The notes: a model not told the origin generated them from the letters alone. Counted from the first letter of the stretch, positions 18,065 to 27,617 are shown. The stretch is 64,000 nucleotides of DNA from Polystyrenella longa (GCF_007750395.1 NZ_CP036281.1:4735001-4799000); one strand, 5' to 3'. Translations and numbers: made by a program.

Positions 18065-18955
18065 ATGGACAGGCCCGATTCCGCTTCAATCTTTAAACTG
18101 CCCGTACTGCAACAATGGATGCAACTGGTCATTACGCACCCCCAAGGAATCGAGGGCGGCATTCAATCGTCCACCGCACAGGAGCAGGTTCCAGTCGATC
18201 TCGAATCACTTGAATCCGTCATCCCACGTTCCCGGCAACTGACGAGCCTCCAACGCCTGCAAGTTTATGGAAACGCTTATTACGCGCGTCTGGTCGATTG
18301 TCTGGGGGAAGAATTTCCTGCGCTGCATTATGGCCTGGGCGAAGAAACTTTTTCAGGTTTCGCGTTCGCCTATCTGCAATCGTACCCATCCACCAGTTAT
18401 ACACTCGATGATTTAGGCAGGAACTTTCCGACCTTCCTGGAAGAAACGCGGCCCCGTGATCCAGACAGCGGGTGGGCCGATTTTCTGATCGATCTTGCTC
18501 GGCTGGAACGGACGTATGCCGACGTTTTTGATGGTCCTGGAATGGAAGATGAATCGCCCCTCAACATCGAGCAACTCGCCGCTATTCCGCCCTCCGATTG
18601 GGAACGACTCTGCCTCACTCCGGCACCCTGCTTGCGACTCCTGGAACTCCAATACCCCATCCACCTGTATGCGACTGCTGTCAAAAAAGAAGAACAACCC
18701 AGTTTCCCCACTGCGGAAAAAACGTGGCTGGTCATCTTTCGGTCTGAGTACATCGTGCGGCGAAGGGCTGTGGACGAGACGCAATTTCGGCTTCTGGAAA
18801 GATTGATCTCCGGGGTCACCTTGGGGGCAGCACTCGAATCGACCATCCCCGACGAATGGTTCGACAATGGAAATCTGCAGCAGACTTTGCAGGAATGGTT
18901 TACCTTTTGGGCAAAATGGCGGTTCTTTTCCGGGTATCGATTAGAACAATCATAA
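18065..18955 (+). CDS. DUF2063-family partner of the MNIO enzyme (BufC/HvfC-like)
   Basis: 296 residues, starting 3 bases after the MNIO stop. The N-terminal DUF2063 domain (about 10-130) is recognised by LTSLQRLQVYGNAYYARLVD, then FPALHYGLGEETF and YPSTSYTLDDLGRNFP. A second alpha/beta domain (about 155-290) follows. In bufferin and related clusters this protein binds the precursor leader and delivers it to the DUF692 oxygenase. The pairing of DUF692 with DUF2063 is standard. The gene ends the cluster; no dedicated exporter, regulator or DoxX-like gene follows. Confidence 0.88.
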   Translation: MDRPDSASIFKLPVLQQWMQLVITHPQGIEGGIQSSTAQEQVPVDLESLESVIPRSRQLTSLQRLQVYGNAYYARLVDCLGEEFPALHYGLGEETFSGFAFAYLQSYPSTSYTLDDLGRNFPTFLEETRPRDPDSGWADFLIDLARLERTYADVFDGPGMEDESPLNIEQLAAIPPSDWERLCLTPAPCLRLLELQYPIHLYATAVKKEEQPSFPTAEKTWLVIFRSEYIVRRRAVDETQFRLLERLISGVTLGAALESTIPDEWFDNGNLQQTLQEWFTFWAKWRFFSGYRLEQS

Positions 18956-19138
18956 CGATTGAGCCTGCTTGGATCTGCCCTCAGCCTCTCCCGGACCCGC
19001 CAAATCCAGCACAACAGTAGGCACTCTCTTAAAGCCTTGCGCAAATGGATTTTACTCCTTTTACGTACCCGCTCAGGTAGCGTATGATTAGTCAGATATT
19101 CTCCTTCTTGAATCCGCTTTGATGATGGAAAACTGATC

Positions 19139-21007
19139 GTGTCGCTGACTGAACTTGCCACACAATTAAAAGATTTAAAAACGGCGACGGAGAAACTCCA
19201 TCACGTCAGTCATCTGCTCCAGATTGCACCACTCAAAGAACGGGAATGGTTTCAGTTAATCGAACATAAACTGTTGCCTCAGATGCAACAGGATTCGTTC
19301 CTGATCGCCGCTGTCGTCGGTGGAACCAACATTGGCAAAAGCGCGATCTTTAATCGGCTTGCCGGGGAACAAATCAGCTCGGTTAGTCCGCTCGCATCGG
19401 GAACCAAACATCCTGTATGTCTTGTCCCAACCGGGTTTAATGATCGCCATCAACTGGACGACATCTTCAATTCTTTTGAATTACAAAAATGGGCCGACGC
19501 GGACGAAGCATTGCAGGAATCGGACACCGACTACCTCTTCTGGCGAGAAGCGGAAAACCTACCGCCGAACCTGCTGATCCTCGACACTCCCGACATCGAC
19601 AGTGACGCGATGGTCAACTGGGATCGAGCCGACAAGATTCGCTTGACTGCCGACGTGTTGATTACCGTCCTGACTCAGCAAAAATACAACGACGCCGCTG
19701 TAAAAGAGTTCTTCCGAAAAGCGGCTGCGGAAGACAAAGTCCTGATGGTTGTCTTCAACCAATGTCAGCTTCCCGAAGATGAAGAATACTGGCCCATCTG
19801 GTTAGAGACATTCTGCGCGACGACAGGGGCACGCCCGGAATACCTGTATCTGGTTCCCAGTGACCGGACTGCCGTCACCGAGAATCGACTTCTCTTCCTG
19901 GAACGCGAATATCGCCAACCGGGTGAAGCTGCTTCACAGACGACGAATGAAAACACCACTTCCTCCAGCGACCTCGCAACCGACTTATCACAGCTCAAGT
20001 TTCAGGAAATCAAACTGCGAACACTTCAAGGTTCACTGAAAGAAGTCCTTCATCCACAGAAGGGGGTCTCCGGATTTCTGACTGAAATCGAACGGGTTAG
20101 CCAGGAGTTCCGCGTCGCGGCAGAAAAGATCTCGACGGAAAGTGTCACTCAGATTTCTGATTGGCCCATTCTACCGAATTCAATTCTCGTACATGAAATC
20201 CGCCAATGGTGGAAAGATCACCAGACAGGCTGGGCCCGAAATGTGCAATCGGTCTACGATACGGTTGGAGCAGGGATCACTAAGCCATTCAAAATGCTCA
20301 AAGCCAGTCTCGGTGGGGAAACAACTTCTCCACTCGAAGAATATCGGAAGCGGGAACGGGCGGCTCTGTTGAAGACAGTCGAGGAAATCTTCAAAACCCT
20401 TAGTTGGATGCGGGACTCCTCCTCTACGTTGATCCGTCCGAACTTCGAAAAAGCCCTCGCCGGTCACGACCGTGCGAAACTTCTCGAGAGACTCAAAGCT
20501 CGACATGACGCCTTCGATTTGAAGCATGATCTTAAACAGGTCGTACATCAGGAGATGAGTCTGTTCCAAAAGAACAATCCAGAAGCCTATCGGCTTTATC
20601 AAAACTTAAATCAAGCTTCCGCCGCAGTACGCCCCGTCACCAGCGTGGCCTTGTTCACTTTGGGATGGGGACCTGCTGGCGAACTTGTTGCCCCTGTGGT
20701 CGTCCCTTTTGTTGCTGACTTCATTACGGGGACCGTGACCGCCGTCGCGGGCGAACAGGCAGTCACCTCCACTGCGAGTTCCGGAATTGGATTCCTGCAG
20801 TCCAAGTTTCAAAAACTACAGGACCATTTCACGCGGATACGTGTCCAGTGGATGGTTGAGCTGATCAAGGAAGAACTACTGGGGAACCTACCGGGTGACC
20901 TGCAACAGGCAGCGTCCTTGAATGAATCTCCAGAATTCAAACAAGTCGAAGCGGCTCTCCTTGAATTAAAACAGCAAATGAAAACTGTCGAACAATCTGT
21001 CAACTGA
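19139..21007 (+). CDS. Large dynamin-like/YeeP-type GTPase A
   Basis: 622 residues from a GTG at 19139. The G1 loop GGTNIGKS (61-68) is intact. The switch region has SPLASGTKHPV and G3 is LDTPDID. The expected G4 (N/T-K-x-D) is replaced by FNQCQ near residue 203, so guanine specificity is uncertain. Helical regions follow, with a hydrophobic, Ala/Gly/Val-rich stretch at about 500-545 that could insert in a membrane, and a coiled-coil tail. Length and layout fit bacterial dynamin-like or 50S-binding GTPase relatives. The second GTPase follows 19 bases downstream. Function is unknown; membrane remodelling is a reasonable guess. Confidence 0.75.
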   Translation: MSLTELATQLKDLKTATEKLHHVSHLLQIAPLKEREWFQLIEHKLLPQMQQDSFLIAAVVGGTNIGKSAIFNRLAGEQISSVSPLASGTKHPVCLVPTGFNDRHQLDDIFNSFELQKWADADEALQESDTDYLFWREAENLPPNLLILDTPDIDSDAMVNWDRADKIRLTADVLITVLTQQKYNDAAVKEFFRKAAAEDKVLMVVFNQCQLPEDEEYWPIWLETFCATTGARPEYLYLVPSDRTAVTENRLLFLEREYRQPGEAASQTTNENTTSSSDLATDLSQLKFQEIKLRTLQGSLKEVLHPQKGVSGFLTEIERVSQEFRVAAEKISTESVTQISDWPILPNSILVHEIRQWWKDHQTGWARNVQSVYDTVGAGITKPFKMLKASLGGETTSPLEEYRKRERAALLKTVEEIFKTLSWMRDSSSTLIRPNFEKALAGHDRAKLLERLKARHDAFDLKHDLKQVVHQEMSLFQKNNPEAYRLYQNLNQASAAVRPVTSVALFTLGWGPAGELVAPVVVPFVADFITGTVTAVAGEQAVTSTASSGIGFLQSKFQKLQDHFTRIRVQWMVELIKEELLGNLPGDLQQAASLNESPEFKQVEAALLELKQQMKTVEQSVN

Positions 21008-21026
21008 ACGAACACCGACATTCCCT

Positions 21027-22874
21027 TTGCCGAACGAATCCTATTTGCCTGAGACTTATCTGATGTCCTCACCCCGAATCGATCAAATAGAACTGCTGAC
21101 CAGAATCGACGAACTGACCACCCAGTTACGTCGTTGGATCGACGTGGAACATGCGTGGGAGCCGTTGCAGCATTCGCAAAACCTGTTGAAGCAACTTCTG
21201 AGCCGCGCCGAAGATCTTCGTCTGCGGATCGAACAGCCTTTAGTCGTCGCCACCTTTGGAGGAACAGGAACAGGCAAGAGCACGCTGGTTAATGCCCTGA
21301 TTGGTTCCGAAGTCAGCCGCACTGGTAAACAGCGTCCCACAACGCGCCGACCCGTTCTGCTGGTCCATCCTTCTACTGATCCAACCCATCTCAGTTTTCC
21401 AATTCACGACTTCGAAGTGGAAGTGGTCGACTCACCCCTCCTCCAGGATATCGTACTGGTCGACTGCCCCGACCCGGACACTGACGAATCAGCAGCCCAC
21501 GAAAGCAACCTTGCCCGGTTGCACCGGATGATTCCCTATTGCGATGTGTTGATCTACACCACAACCCAACAGAAATATCGTTCCTCGCGCGTCAAAGATG
21601 AATTAATTCAAGCGGCAGTCGGATGCCGATTACTATTTGTCCAATCTCATGCCGACCTGGATGAGGACATCCGCGACGACTGGCGAGGTCAACTCGAACA
21701 GAACTACGCCGTCCCCGAACTGTTTCTCGTCGACTCGATCACAGGCCTGCAGGAACAACAACGGGGATTGCCCCTCACCGGAGACTTCGGACGATTATAC
21801 GAAACAATTCAGTCAGAACTGTCCGCTTCGCATCGTCAACGAATCCGGAGGGCCAACTTACTCGACTTGCTTCAGGCAGGAGTTGACCGCGGCCTTGATA
21901 ACCTTCACGACCATCTCGTCGCATTGCGAAATCTGGAAAGCGCACTCGAACAGGAACAACAGAAGGTCGCGCAGACTTTGACGTCCAACCTGACGGGCGA
22001 ACTGCAATCCAGCCGTGGTCTCTGGGAACGAAGGCTACTCAACTCGGTGGCAGAGATCTGGGGCATCGGCCCCTTTGCCCTTGTCTTAAGGTTATATAAC
22101 AGCCTCGGCAATCTGGCCGCATCGCTCACCTTCTTCCGAGCCCGCAGTACCGCACAGATGGCGATCATCGGAACTCTGCAGGGGATGCGGTGGATTAAAT
22201 CCAAACAGGCCGAACAAAGTTCGGAATCTCAAGCGGAACGCCTTTCATCCATGGGCATAGACGACGACTTGCTCCGTGAAAGCCAAATCGTTGTATCAGG
22301 GTATGCGCAGGAAGCAGGATTCAACCCACAGGAAATTAAAGACTTCTCCTTCGACAACTTGCAACATGATGCCGCTCGGGTGGAGTCTCGTTTTCTGGCG
22401 GATGTTGGCATACAGATTGACGACCTTATTGAACGCATCGCCAAACGAAACTCAGGAAAGCTGACCCGCTTCATCTACGAAACCCTCTGGTCCGCTTATT
22501 TGTTTTTTGTCCTGTTGCGAATTGGAGAGAACTTCTTTATCGACTCTTTCTTTTACGAAGCTCCGCTGCTGCGGATGGAATTTTACATCGCTGCCGGTAT
22601 CTTTCTGATCCTCTGGTCTGGTGTGCTGGTTATTGCTTTAACCTTACAGATACGTCGAGGATTAAACCGGGAGATTGAACAGTTGGCCGACAACCTCGCT
22701 CGCAAAAAACTGACCAGTCCCCTCTATCCTGAATTAGCCACCGCCTGCCATTCGGCCCATCAACAGTTGCACCAGTTGGAACATCTCAAACAGAAAACAG
22801 AAGAAGCTCGCAAGCTGTTAAGTGATCAGTCCTCACTGGGTGGAACGCATGTTCGCAATGTTCCTACGCGATAA
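21027..22874 (+). CDS. Large dynamin-like GTPase B with C-terminal membrane hairpin
   Basis: 615 residues from TTG 21027; ATG 21063 is an alternative start. G1 is GGTGTGKS (about 78-85), switch I has RPTTRRP, and G3 is LVDCPDPD. The G4-like motif is QSHADLD, with His where Lys is expected. A long helical middle region is followed by two membrane segments (about 487-510 and 522-546) and a C-terminal coiled coil. This is the paddle/transmembrane layout seen in bacterial dynamin-like proteins. Being next to a second GTPase of the same size suggests a heteromeric pair, as known for other bacterial dynamin pairs. A housekeeping HPRT gene follows 33 bases downstream. Confidence 0.78.
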   Translation: MPNESYLPETYLMSSPRIDQIELLTRIDELTTQLRRWIDVEHAWEPLQHSQNLLKQLLSRAEDLRLRIEQPLVVATFGGTGTGKSTLVNALIGSEVSRTGKQRPTTRRPVLLVHPSTDPTHLSFPIHDFEVEVVDSPLLQDIVLVDCPDPDTDESAAHESNLARLHRMIPYCDVLIYTTTQQKYRSSRVKDELIQAAVGCRLLFVQSHADLDEDIRDDWRGQLEQNYAVPELFLVDSITGLQEQQRGLPLTGDFGRLYETIQSELSASHRQRIRRANLLDLLQAGVDRGLDNLHDHLVALRNLESALEQEQQKVAQTLTSNLTGELQSSRGLWERRLLNSVAEIWGIGPFALVLRLYNSLGNLAASLTFFRARSTAQMAIIGTLQGMRWIKSKQAEQSSESQAERLSSMGIDDDLLRESQIVVSGYAQEAGFNPQEIKDFSFDNLQHDAARVESRFLADVGIQIDDLIERIAKRNSGKLTRFIYETLWSAYLFFVLLRIGENFFIDSFFYEAPLLRMEFYIAAGIFLILWSGVLVIALTLQIRRGLNREIEQLADNLARKKLTSPLYPELATACHSAHQQLHQLEHLKQKTEEARKLLSDQSSLGGTHVRNVPTR

Positions 22875-22907
22875 CAGTATCAGGCTTAAGCAGCGGGGGA
22901 GAAGATC

Positions 22908-23432
22908 GTGAAGAAGTTAATCGAAGCAGCCGAGATTGAGCAGTCAGTCAAAAAGCTGGGGCGCGAAATCGAAAAATGGTACCAGGGAGAACCGCTCACC
23001 ATTCTGGGAGTATTAACAGGCAGCGTGATTTTGCTTTCGGACCTTGTCCGCGCCGTTGAGTTACCGATCAAAATCGGTTTAATCCAAGCCTCCAGCTATC
23101 GTGGCGCCTCCACCACCCGGGGAGAACTGATCATCAACGAGAGCTTGATTCCCAATATCGACAATCGTCACGTGCTGTTGCTGGACGACATTTTTGATAC
23201 GGGCCACACGCTACAGAAACTGATCCCTGTCATCGAAAAGCGAAAAGCACTGACCGTCCGCACGGCAGTGCTTTTATGGAAACAGGAACGGACCGAAGTC
23301 GATTTCGCTCCCGATTATCATTGCTTTAAAATCCCGAACGAATTCGTCGTCGGATACGGTCTCGATTACAACGACGAATACCGGCATCTGCCATTCATCG
23401 CGTCATTGGAACCAGATGAAATCGAAGACTAA
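22908..23432 (+). CDS. hpt: Hypoxanthine phosphoribosyltransferase
   Basis: 174 residues, normal length. GTG start with GGGGGAG upstream. The PRPP-binding motif is VLLLDDIFDTGHTL (about 87-100), the flexible loop is QASSYRGASTTRGEL, and the C-terminal VVGYGLDYNDEYRHLPFIA is the typical purine-contact region. It salvages hypoxanthine and guanine using PRPP in the cytoplasm. It trails the GTPase pair with a 33-bp gap, possibly on the same transcript, and converges with lnt 24 bases downstream. Confidence 0.95.
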   Translation: MKKLIEAAEIEQSVKKLGREIEKWYQGEPLTILGVLTGSVILLSDLVRAVELPIKIGLIQASSYRGASTTRGELIINESLIPNIDNRHVLLLDDIFDTGHTLQKLIPVIEKRKALTVRTAVLLWKQERTEVDFAPDYHCFKIPNEFVVGYGLDYNDEYRHLPFIASLEPDEIED

Positions 23433-23456
23433 CCTGCAGCAAGGGAGGTCACTGTT

Positions 23457-25382
23457 TTATTTGCGAACAGGTGCCGGAACAAGTTTCTGACGAGGCCAGC
23501 AGGCAGCGACCAATGAGATCAGTACCAGACCAAGACAGATCATGGCGAACCAGTCCCCGTAGTAGAGGTAAGGGCTCGTCCGTTTGTCGAGGGGCACCTG
23601 ATCGATCAGAATTCCGTTCACCTGTTTGAACCAGCTGCCGGTTTTGGGATCGATAATGGAAGCATGCATTTCTGTTTTTGTTTCCCGATTTTCCAGTTCG
23701 ACTGTCTGGAAAACTTCAGGTTCGCTGCGGATGACGCCTTGGGAGTCAATGACGACAGAAATCCCTGTATTCACGGCACGCACCATCGGAGTACGCGTTT
23801 CTACGCATCGGAACGCTGAGGTAATCAAGTGCTGGTCGAGTTCACTGGAACCATGGAACCAACCATCGTTGGTTAAATTCACGAGGCAATCGACTGGTTT
23901 TTCTTCATCGATTCCTGTCTTCACGAAATCACGAACCAAGGTCGGGACAGTATCTTCGTAACAGATGAGCGGGGCAAAGTTCCATTCATCATGAGCAAAG
24001 AAAAAGGGTTCGATTCCGGCATCGATTCCCATTCCACCGGTCGTCGGCGAGACCATATTGCCTTTCAACAGCTCGTCCTGGAAAGGAATATACTCTCCAA
24101 ACACCACCCGATGATTTTTGTCGTAGATTCCTTTGATCCCCTCCAGAGGTGAAATACAAACAGCCGAGTTGTAAGCGTGCATTCGTTCCTCATCCAGACG
24201 GCGGGAATCGATTCCGATTACCAGTGCCGCACCTGATTGAGAACTCAAACCTTCCAGCATTTCGGGAACGGTCTTATCGTTCCAACGGTCAGCCGGGACC
24301 ATGGGAGCCAGACGCAGCCGTTCATCTTCGGTCAAGCTGGTATCGGCAGTCATTAGCGGATAGCGATACATCGTTTCCGGCCAGACAATTAAGTCGGGCT
24401 GATATTGAACCGTCTGCCCAGTCAGGTAGTAGTGCATATCAAAGATTTGCTGGAACTGACGAGGATCATGTTTCAATGAAGAAGGAAAGTTCCCCTGTAC
24501 CAGAGCCACCCGGGGGCCGGGTACGAATTCTGTTTCAGACAACCGGTAGTACCCGTAACCGAGCACTAATCCAAACAACCCCAGATGGGCCATGACCATC
24601 ACGAATGGTCGGGAAGGAGTTGCCAGCAGGGATTGCTGCGATTGGACTTCCTCAGGATGCGGACGTTCGACAGTTCGGCTCAGCATTTTTAGCTTATGGA
24701 ATACTGACTCCGGCAAAAGTGCCGTAAGCACGGCCGCAGTCGCCGCCATCAGAAAGCTGATTCCATAAGTTCCGGTCAGGTCCGAAATCTGAATCAAGGA
24801 AGTCCAGCGATATTGAGAGTGCGACAAAAAATACCATGGGAAGCCGGTCATCAGAAATCCACGCAGGAATTCCAAACCGACCCAAACCATGGGAACAGCC
24901 ACCGCGAATGGAAGTTGTAATCGATGAACCGCGGCACGCGACATCATAACGAACATGGTCATATAAACTGAGAGGTACAACGCGAGACCGAAAAGGGCGA
25001 AGTACATCAGCGGATCGCCGAGACGCATCCATTGTAGTATGGAAATGTAACCCACGAAGGAAAGCAGGAATGTCGCGCGATAAGTCCAACGGGTTCGCTG
25101 TACTGGTCGGATTAACATCATGGAAGGAACGAGGGCCACCCAACCGAGGACGGACCAGTTGAGTGGTGTGAACGTCGCCCACAACAGTACGGCTGATAGC
25201 CCTGCCAGCATCCAGGTTGCTCGCGACGAAATCGACGCAGTGCGTGCTTTATTGATGATTGCCTGAATCTGTGGATCCAGATTGGCCGCCTTAGTATTGG
25301 CGTTCACGCCTTTACCAGGGGCAGCAACAGGAGTCGTAGATGAATCGGGCGTCGTTTTAGGCGTCATGGTCTCTGTGGACAT
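23457..25382 (-). CDS. lnt: Apolipoprotein N-acyltransferase
   Basis: 641 residues, about 130 longer than E. coli Lnt. A hydrophilic Thr/Pro/Ala-rich extension (about 1-45) precedes six or so membrane helices. A nitrilase-fold domain (about 290-560) carries the catalytic triad Glu in VWPETMYRYP, Lys in YDKNHRVVFGEYIPF and Cys in PLICYED. A last membrane helix lies near the C-terminus, and about 45 residues (VIDSQGVIRSEPEVFQ onward) form the end of the catalytic domain. It adds the third acyl chain to lipoproteins on the outer face of the inner membrane, and its presence supports a diderm envelope. Confidence 0.94.
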   Translation of the reverse strand: MSTETMTPKTTPDSSTTPVAAPGKGVNANTKAANLDPQIQAIINKARTASISSRATWMLAGLSAVLLWATFTPLNWSVLGWVALVPSMMLIRPVQRTRWTYRATFLLSFVGYISILQWMRLGDPLMYFALFGLALYLSVYMTMFVMMSRAAVHRLQLPFAVAVPMVWVGLEFLRGFLMTGFPWYFLSHSQYRWTSLIQISDLTGTYGISFLMAATAAVLTALLPESVFHKLKMLSRTVERPHPEEVQSQQSLLATPSRPFVMVMAHLGLFGLVLGYGYYRLSETEFVPGPRVALVQGNFPSSLKHDPRQFQQIFDMHYYLTGQTVQYQPDLIVWPETMYRYPLMTADTSLTEDERLRLAPMVPADRWNDKTVPEMLEGLSSQSGAALVIGIDSRRLDEERMHAYNSAVCISPLEGIKGIYDKNHRVVFGEYIPFQDELLKGNMVSPTTGGMGIDAGIEPFFFAHDEWNFAPLICYEDTVPTLVRDFVKTGIDEEKPVDCLVNLTNDGWFHGSSELDQHLITSAFRCVETRTPMVRAVNTGISVVIDSQGVIRSEPEVFQTVELENRETKTEMHASIIDPKTGSWFKQVNGILIDQVPLDKRTSPYLYYGDWFAMICLGLVLISLVAACWPRQKLVPAPVRK

Positions 25383-25487
25383 TATTCGGCATCCATGCTG
25401 AATCGGTTGACGTTGTTCTATCGGGCGGCACAGGCCACACCATGTTATTGCGAACCAGAACAGGTGGTCGCAAACGGAGAGACAGAA

Positions 25488-26714
25488 CTACTTCCAAGGA
25501 TAAAAATTAAATATAGTGCCCGCTTTATAGACAAAATCCGGTTTTGAGAATAGAGCCATTCCGTCCGCCAGCACTGTCCCTTTCAGGTCCGAAGACCCTC
25601 TCCAATCCAAAGGCGTGATCCGCACCTCCCCTTCAGCCAATTCAAACTGTACAGGCCAGTAAGTAGGGCGATCCCCTTTATGCAAATGGTCATGCGTTAA
25701 CCTTGCGCAAACCATTATTGGCAAACTACTTAATGCGTCATCTCCCATCGTTCGGCGTAGAGCTGTTTTTACGAAAATCTCAAAACAGACCATGCTGCTT
25801 ACCGGATTCCCAGGGAGACCGAAGACGGTTTTGGGAGGTCGATCTGATGCTTGATTTTGCTGACCAAACCAAATCGGTTTGCCCGGTTTCATTTGAACTT
25901 TGTGAAAGATTTCCTGCACATCGAGCGATTCGAGGACACTAGGAACCAAGTCCAGCTTACCGGCGGAGACTCCACCCGAGAGAATCAACATGTCGTGTTG
26001 CAGGCCTAACTCGATCTTCGCTTGCAGATCATCCCGGTTGTCCCGAGCAATGCCCAGTGGCACAGGAATGGCGCCCGCCTGACGAAGTTGTTCGACCAGC
26101 ATGACTTCATTAGTGTTTCGAATCTGGCCAGGTCCGGGCGTCTCCTCGACGGCAACGAGCTCGTCACCTGTCGCCAACACAGCCACTCGTGGCGGAGGAA
26201 ATATCTGTACCTTTACGAATCCCATTTCAGCCAATACGGCCAGTTCCTGCGGGCGCAATCGAGTCTTTTCAGTGAAGACCGCTTCTCCTTCGCGCATGAT
26301 CTCGCCCCGGTTGAGCACATTTAGACCGGCTCGTATCTCGTCGATTTTAAAGACGATCTCGTTACTGTGTTTATTGAACTCCGTTAGCTCATGTTGAACG
26401 ACAGCGTCGGCCCCTGCAGGAATAGGGGCACCCGTCATGATACGAATCGCTTCTCCTGGATTTACCTTTTGAGATGAAACCTGTCCGGCCGTCAATTCAC
26501 CAATCAGCTTCAAAACCGGTTTGTCCTGCTCAAAATCAGCTGACCGGACGGCGTAGCCATCCATACATGCTTTATCAAACGGGGGAGAATTCAGCGGACT
26601 GGATATTGTCTGCGCGAGGAGTAACCCCTGCGTGTCATGTAAATGACGTTCAACCGGAGTGAGAGGTGCGAGGCGGGAAGAAACAATGTCTAATGCTTCG
26701 TCAATCGACAACAT
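25488..26714 (-). CDS. moeA: Molybdopterin molybdenumtransferase
   Basis: 408 residues from ATG 26714; a TTG four codons upstream is less likely. MoeA domain order is complete: N-terminal domain with DEALDIVSSRLAPL, domain II with ITGAPIPAGADAVVQHE-like sequence (IMTGAPIPAGADAVV), the MoCF_biosynth domain with TGDELV and SGGVSAGK, the FGLPGNPVSSMVCFE signature, and the C-terminal beta domain. It inserts molybdate into adenylated molybdopterin. No other Mo-cofactor genes are adjacent. Confidence 0.95.
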   Translation of the reverse strand: MLSIDEALDIVSSRLAPLTPVERHLHDTQGLLLAQTISSPLNSPPFDKACMDGYAVRSADFEQDKPVLKLIGELTAGQVSSQKVNPGEAIRIMTGAPIPAGADAVVQHELTEFNKHSNEIVFKIDEIRAGLNVLNRGEIMREGEAVFTEKTRLRPQELAVLAEMGFVKVQIFPPPRVAVLATGDELVAVEETPGPGQIRNTNEVMLVEQLRQAGAIPVPLGIARDNRDDLQAKIELGLQHDMLILSGGVSAGKLDLVPSVLESLDVQEIFHKVQMKPGKPIWFGQQNQASDRPPKTVFGLPGNPVSSMVCFEIFVKTALRRTMGDDALSSLPIMVCARLTHDHLHKGDRPTYWPVQFELAEGEVRITPLDWRGSSDLKGTVLADGMALFSKPDFVYKAGTIFNFYPWK

Positions 26715-26946
26715 GGGAAATCTCAAAGCAGGGAGTCGTCAGGAAGAGAACAGGGGACGTTCCTGCAGCATAGCAGGTCTTTTATCCTCTTATGAAGTCT
26801 GAGCGAAGACTGGGTGACCTGTTTAACGAATTCGGAAACAGGTCTGTCTCAAAAGCCTTCCAACGGAACTATTTGACGTCCCTCCTCTCGCGGGATAAGC
26901 TCGAAGAGAGACTCTATTCGACATTTCTAAACACGATAGTGCCCCG

Positions 26947-27237
26947 ATGCCTGTACCTTTCTCCGCCAGCACAGACCAAAAAAAATCCCCAACGGGAATT
27001 CGCTGGGGAGTTTTCGTAAGTTGCTGGATAGCGATTGGCTATATCTGGTTGGCCGTGTTGCCAGCGTATAGTGCCTCCGAAGTGAATCAGCGCCGGTGGG
27101 AACATTGGGAAGCGCAAGGGATTGATCCCTCCGCGACTTACTATTCCGAATTGGAATGCCACACAACGATTCTTTCCCATTGGAAAGAACGTCAGGCCAG
27201 TCAACCGAGTCCGGTTCCGACCCCCAGAGAAGAATAA
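26947..27237 (+). CDS. Small single-pass membrane protein of unknown function
   Basis: 96 residues. A short N-terminal tail is followed by one hydrophobic helix (about 19-42, GVFVSCWIAIGYIWLAVLP), then a hydrophilic Trp/Glu-rich and Pro-rich tail. No clear ribosome site precedes the ATG. Competing minus-strand frames across the same bases have no recognisable composition. I accept it because the helix and charge pattern look like a real membrane protein. No family recognised. Confidence 0.5.
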   Translation: MPVPFSASTDQKKSPTGIRWGVFVSCWIAIGYIWLAVLPAYSASEVNQRRWEHWEAQGIDPSATYYSELECHTTILSHWKERQASQPSPVPTPREE

Positions 27238-27302
27238 ATTAGGCTCTCTTCCTGAAGATCGGCTGTATGTATAAGTGCAGTGGTTAAGTATCGAGTCAGT
27301 GA

Positions 27303-27617
27303 TTAGGCAGTGACACGGCCCAAGTACTGATGCAGTTCCTGGTACTGACTCGTAATTTCATCTTGGACGCTGTCTTTACAGGCCTGTTCCAACCGTGCGG
27401 AGATGATAGTCAGATGTGGGTATCCGTATCCGCCACCTGCTCCTTTGAGCTGATGAGCGAGTGATTTTAATTCAGCAATGTCCTGAGCATTGTAAGCGAC
27501 TTCAAGTCGCTGACGGCGAATTGGAATTTCGTCAGTAAACATTTCCAGCAGTTCGACGAAATCTTCATCGTCGGCAAACTCGGATCGGACAGGTTCTAGG
27601 TTCTGGGCGGAAATCAT
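27303..27617 (-). CDS. Stand-alone HPt (histidine phosphotransfer) protein
   Basis: 104 residues, a single HPt four-helix domain. The phosphoacceptor is His55 in LAHQLKGAGGGYGYP, and helix A has VELLEMFTDEIPIRRQRLEVA. It relays phosphoryl groups from a hybrid kinase receiver to a response regulator. No kinase or receiver gene is adjacent; the nearest two-component genes are those of the pilus cluster about 18 kb away. Its partners cannot be deduced here. Confidence 0.92.
   Translation of the reverse strand: MISAQNLEPVRSEFADDEDFVELLEMFTDEIPIRRQRLEVAYNAQDIAELKSLAHQLKGAGGGYGYPHLTIISARLEQACKDSVQDEITSQYQELHQYLGRVTA

Noticed and set aside
18397-19161. 254-codon minus-strand frame opposite the DUF2063 gene
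   Set aside because: Arg/Ser/Pro-rich shadow of the DUF2063 coding strand with no family signature.
26914-27204. 96-codon minus-strand frame opposite the small membrane protein
   Set aside because: The plus frame has a clean membrane helix and charge pattern; the minus frame has neither and no ribosome site.
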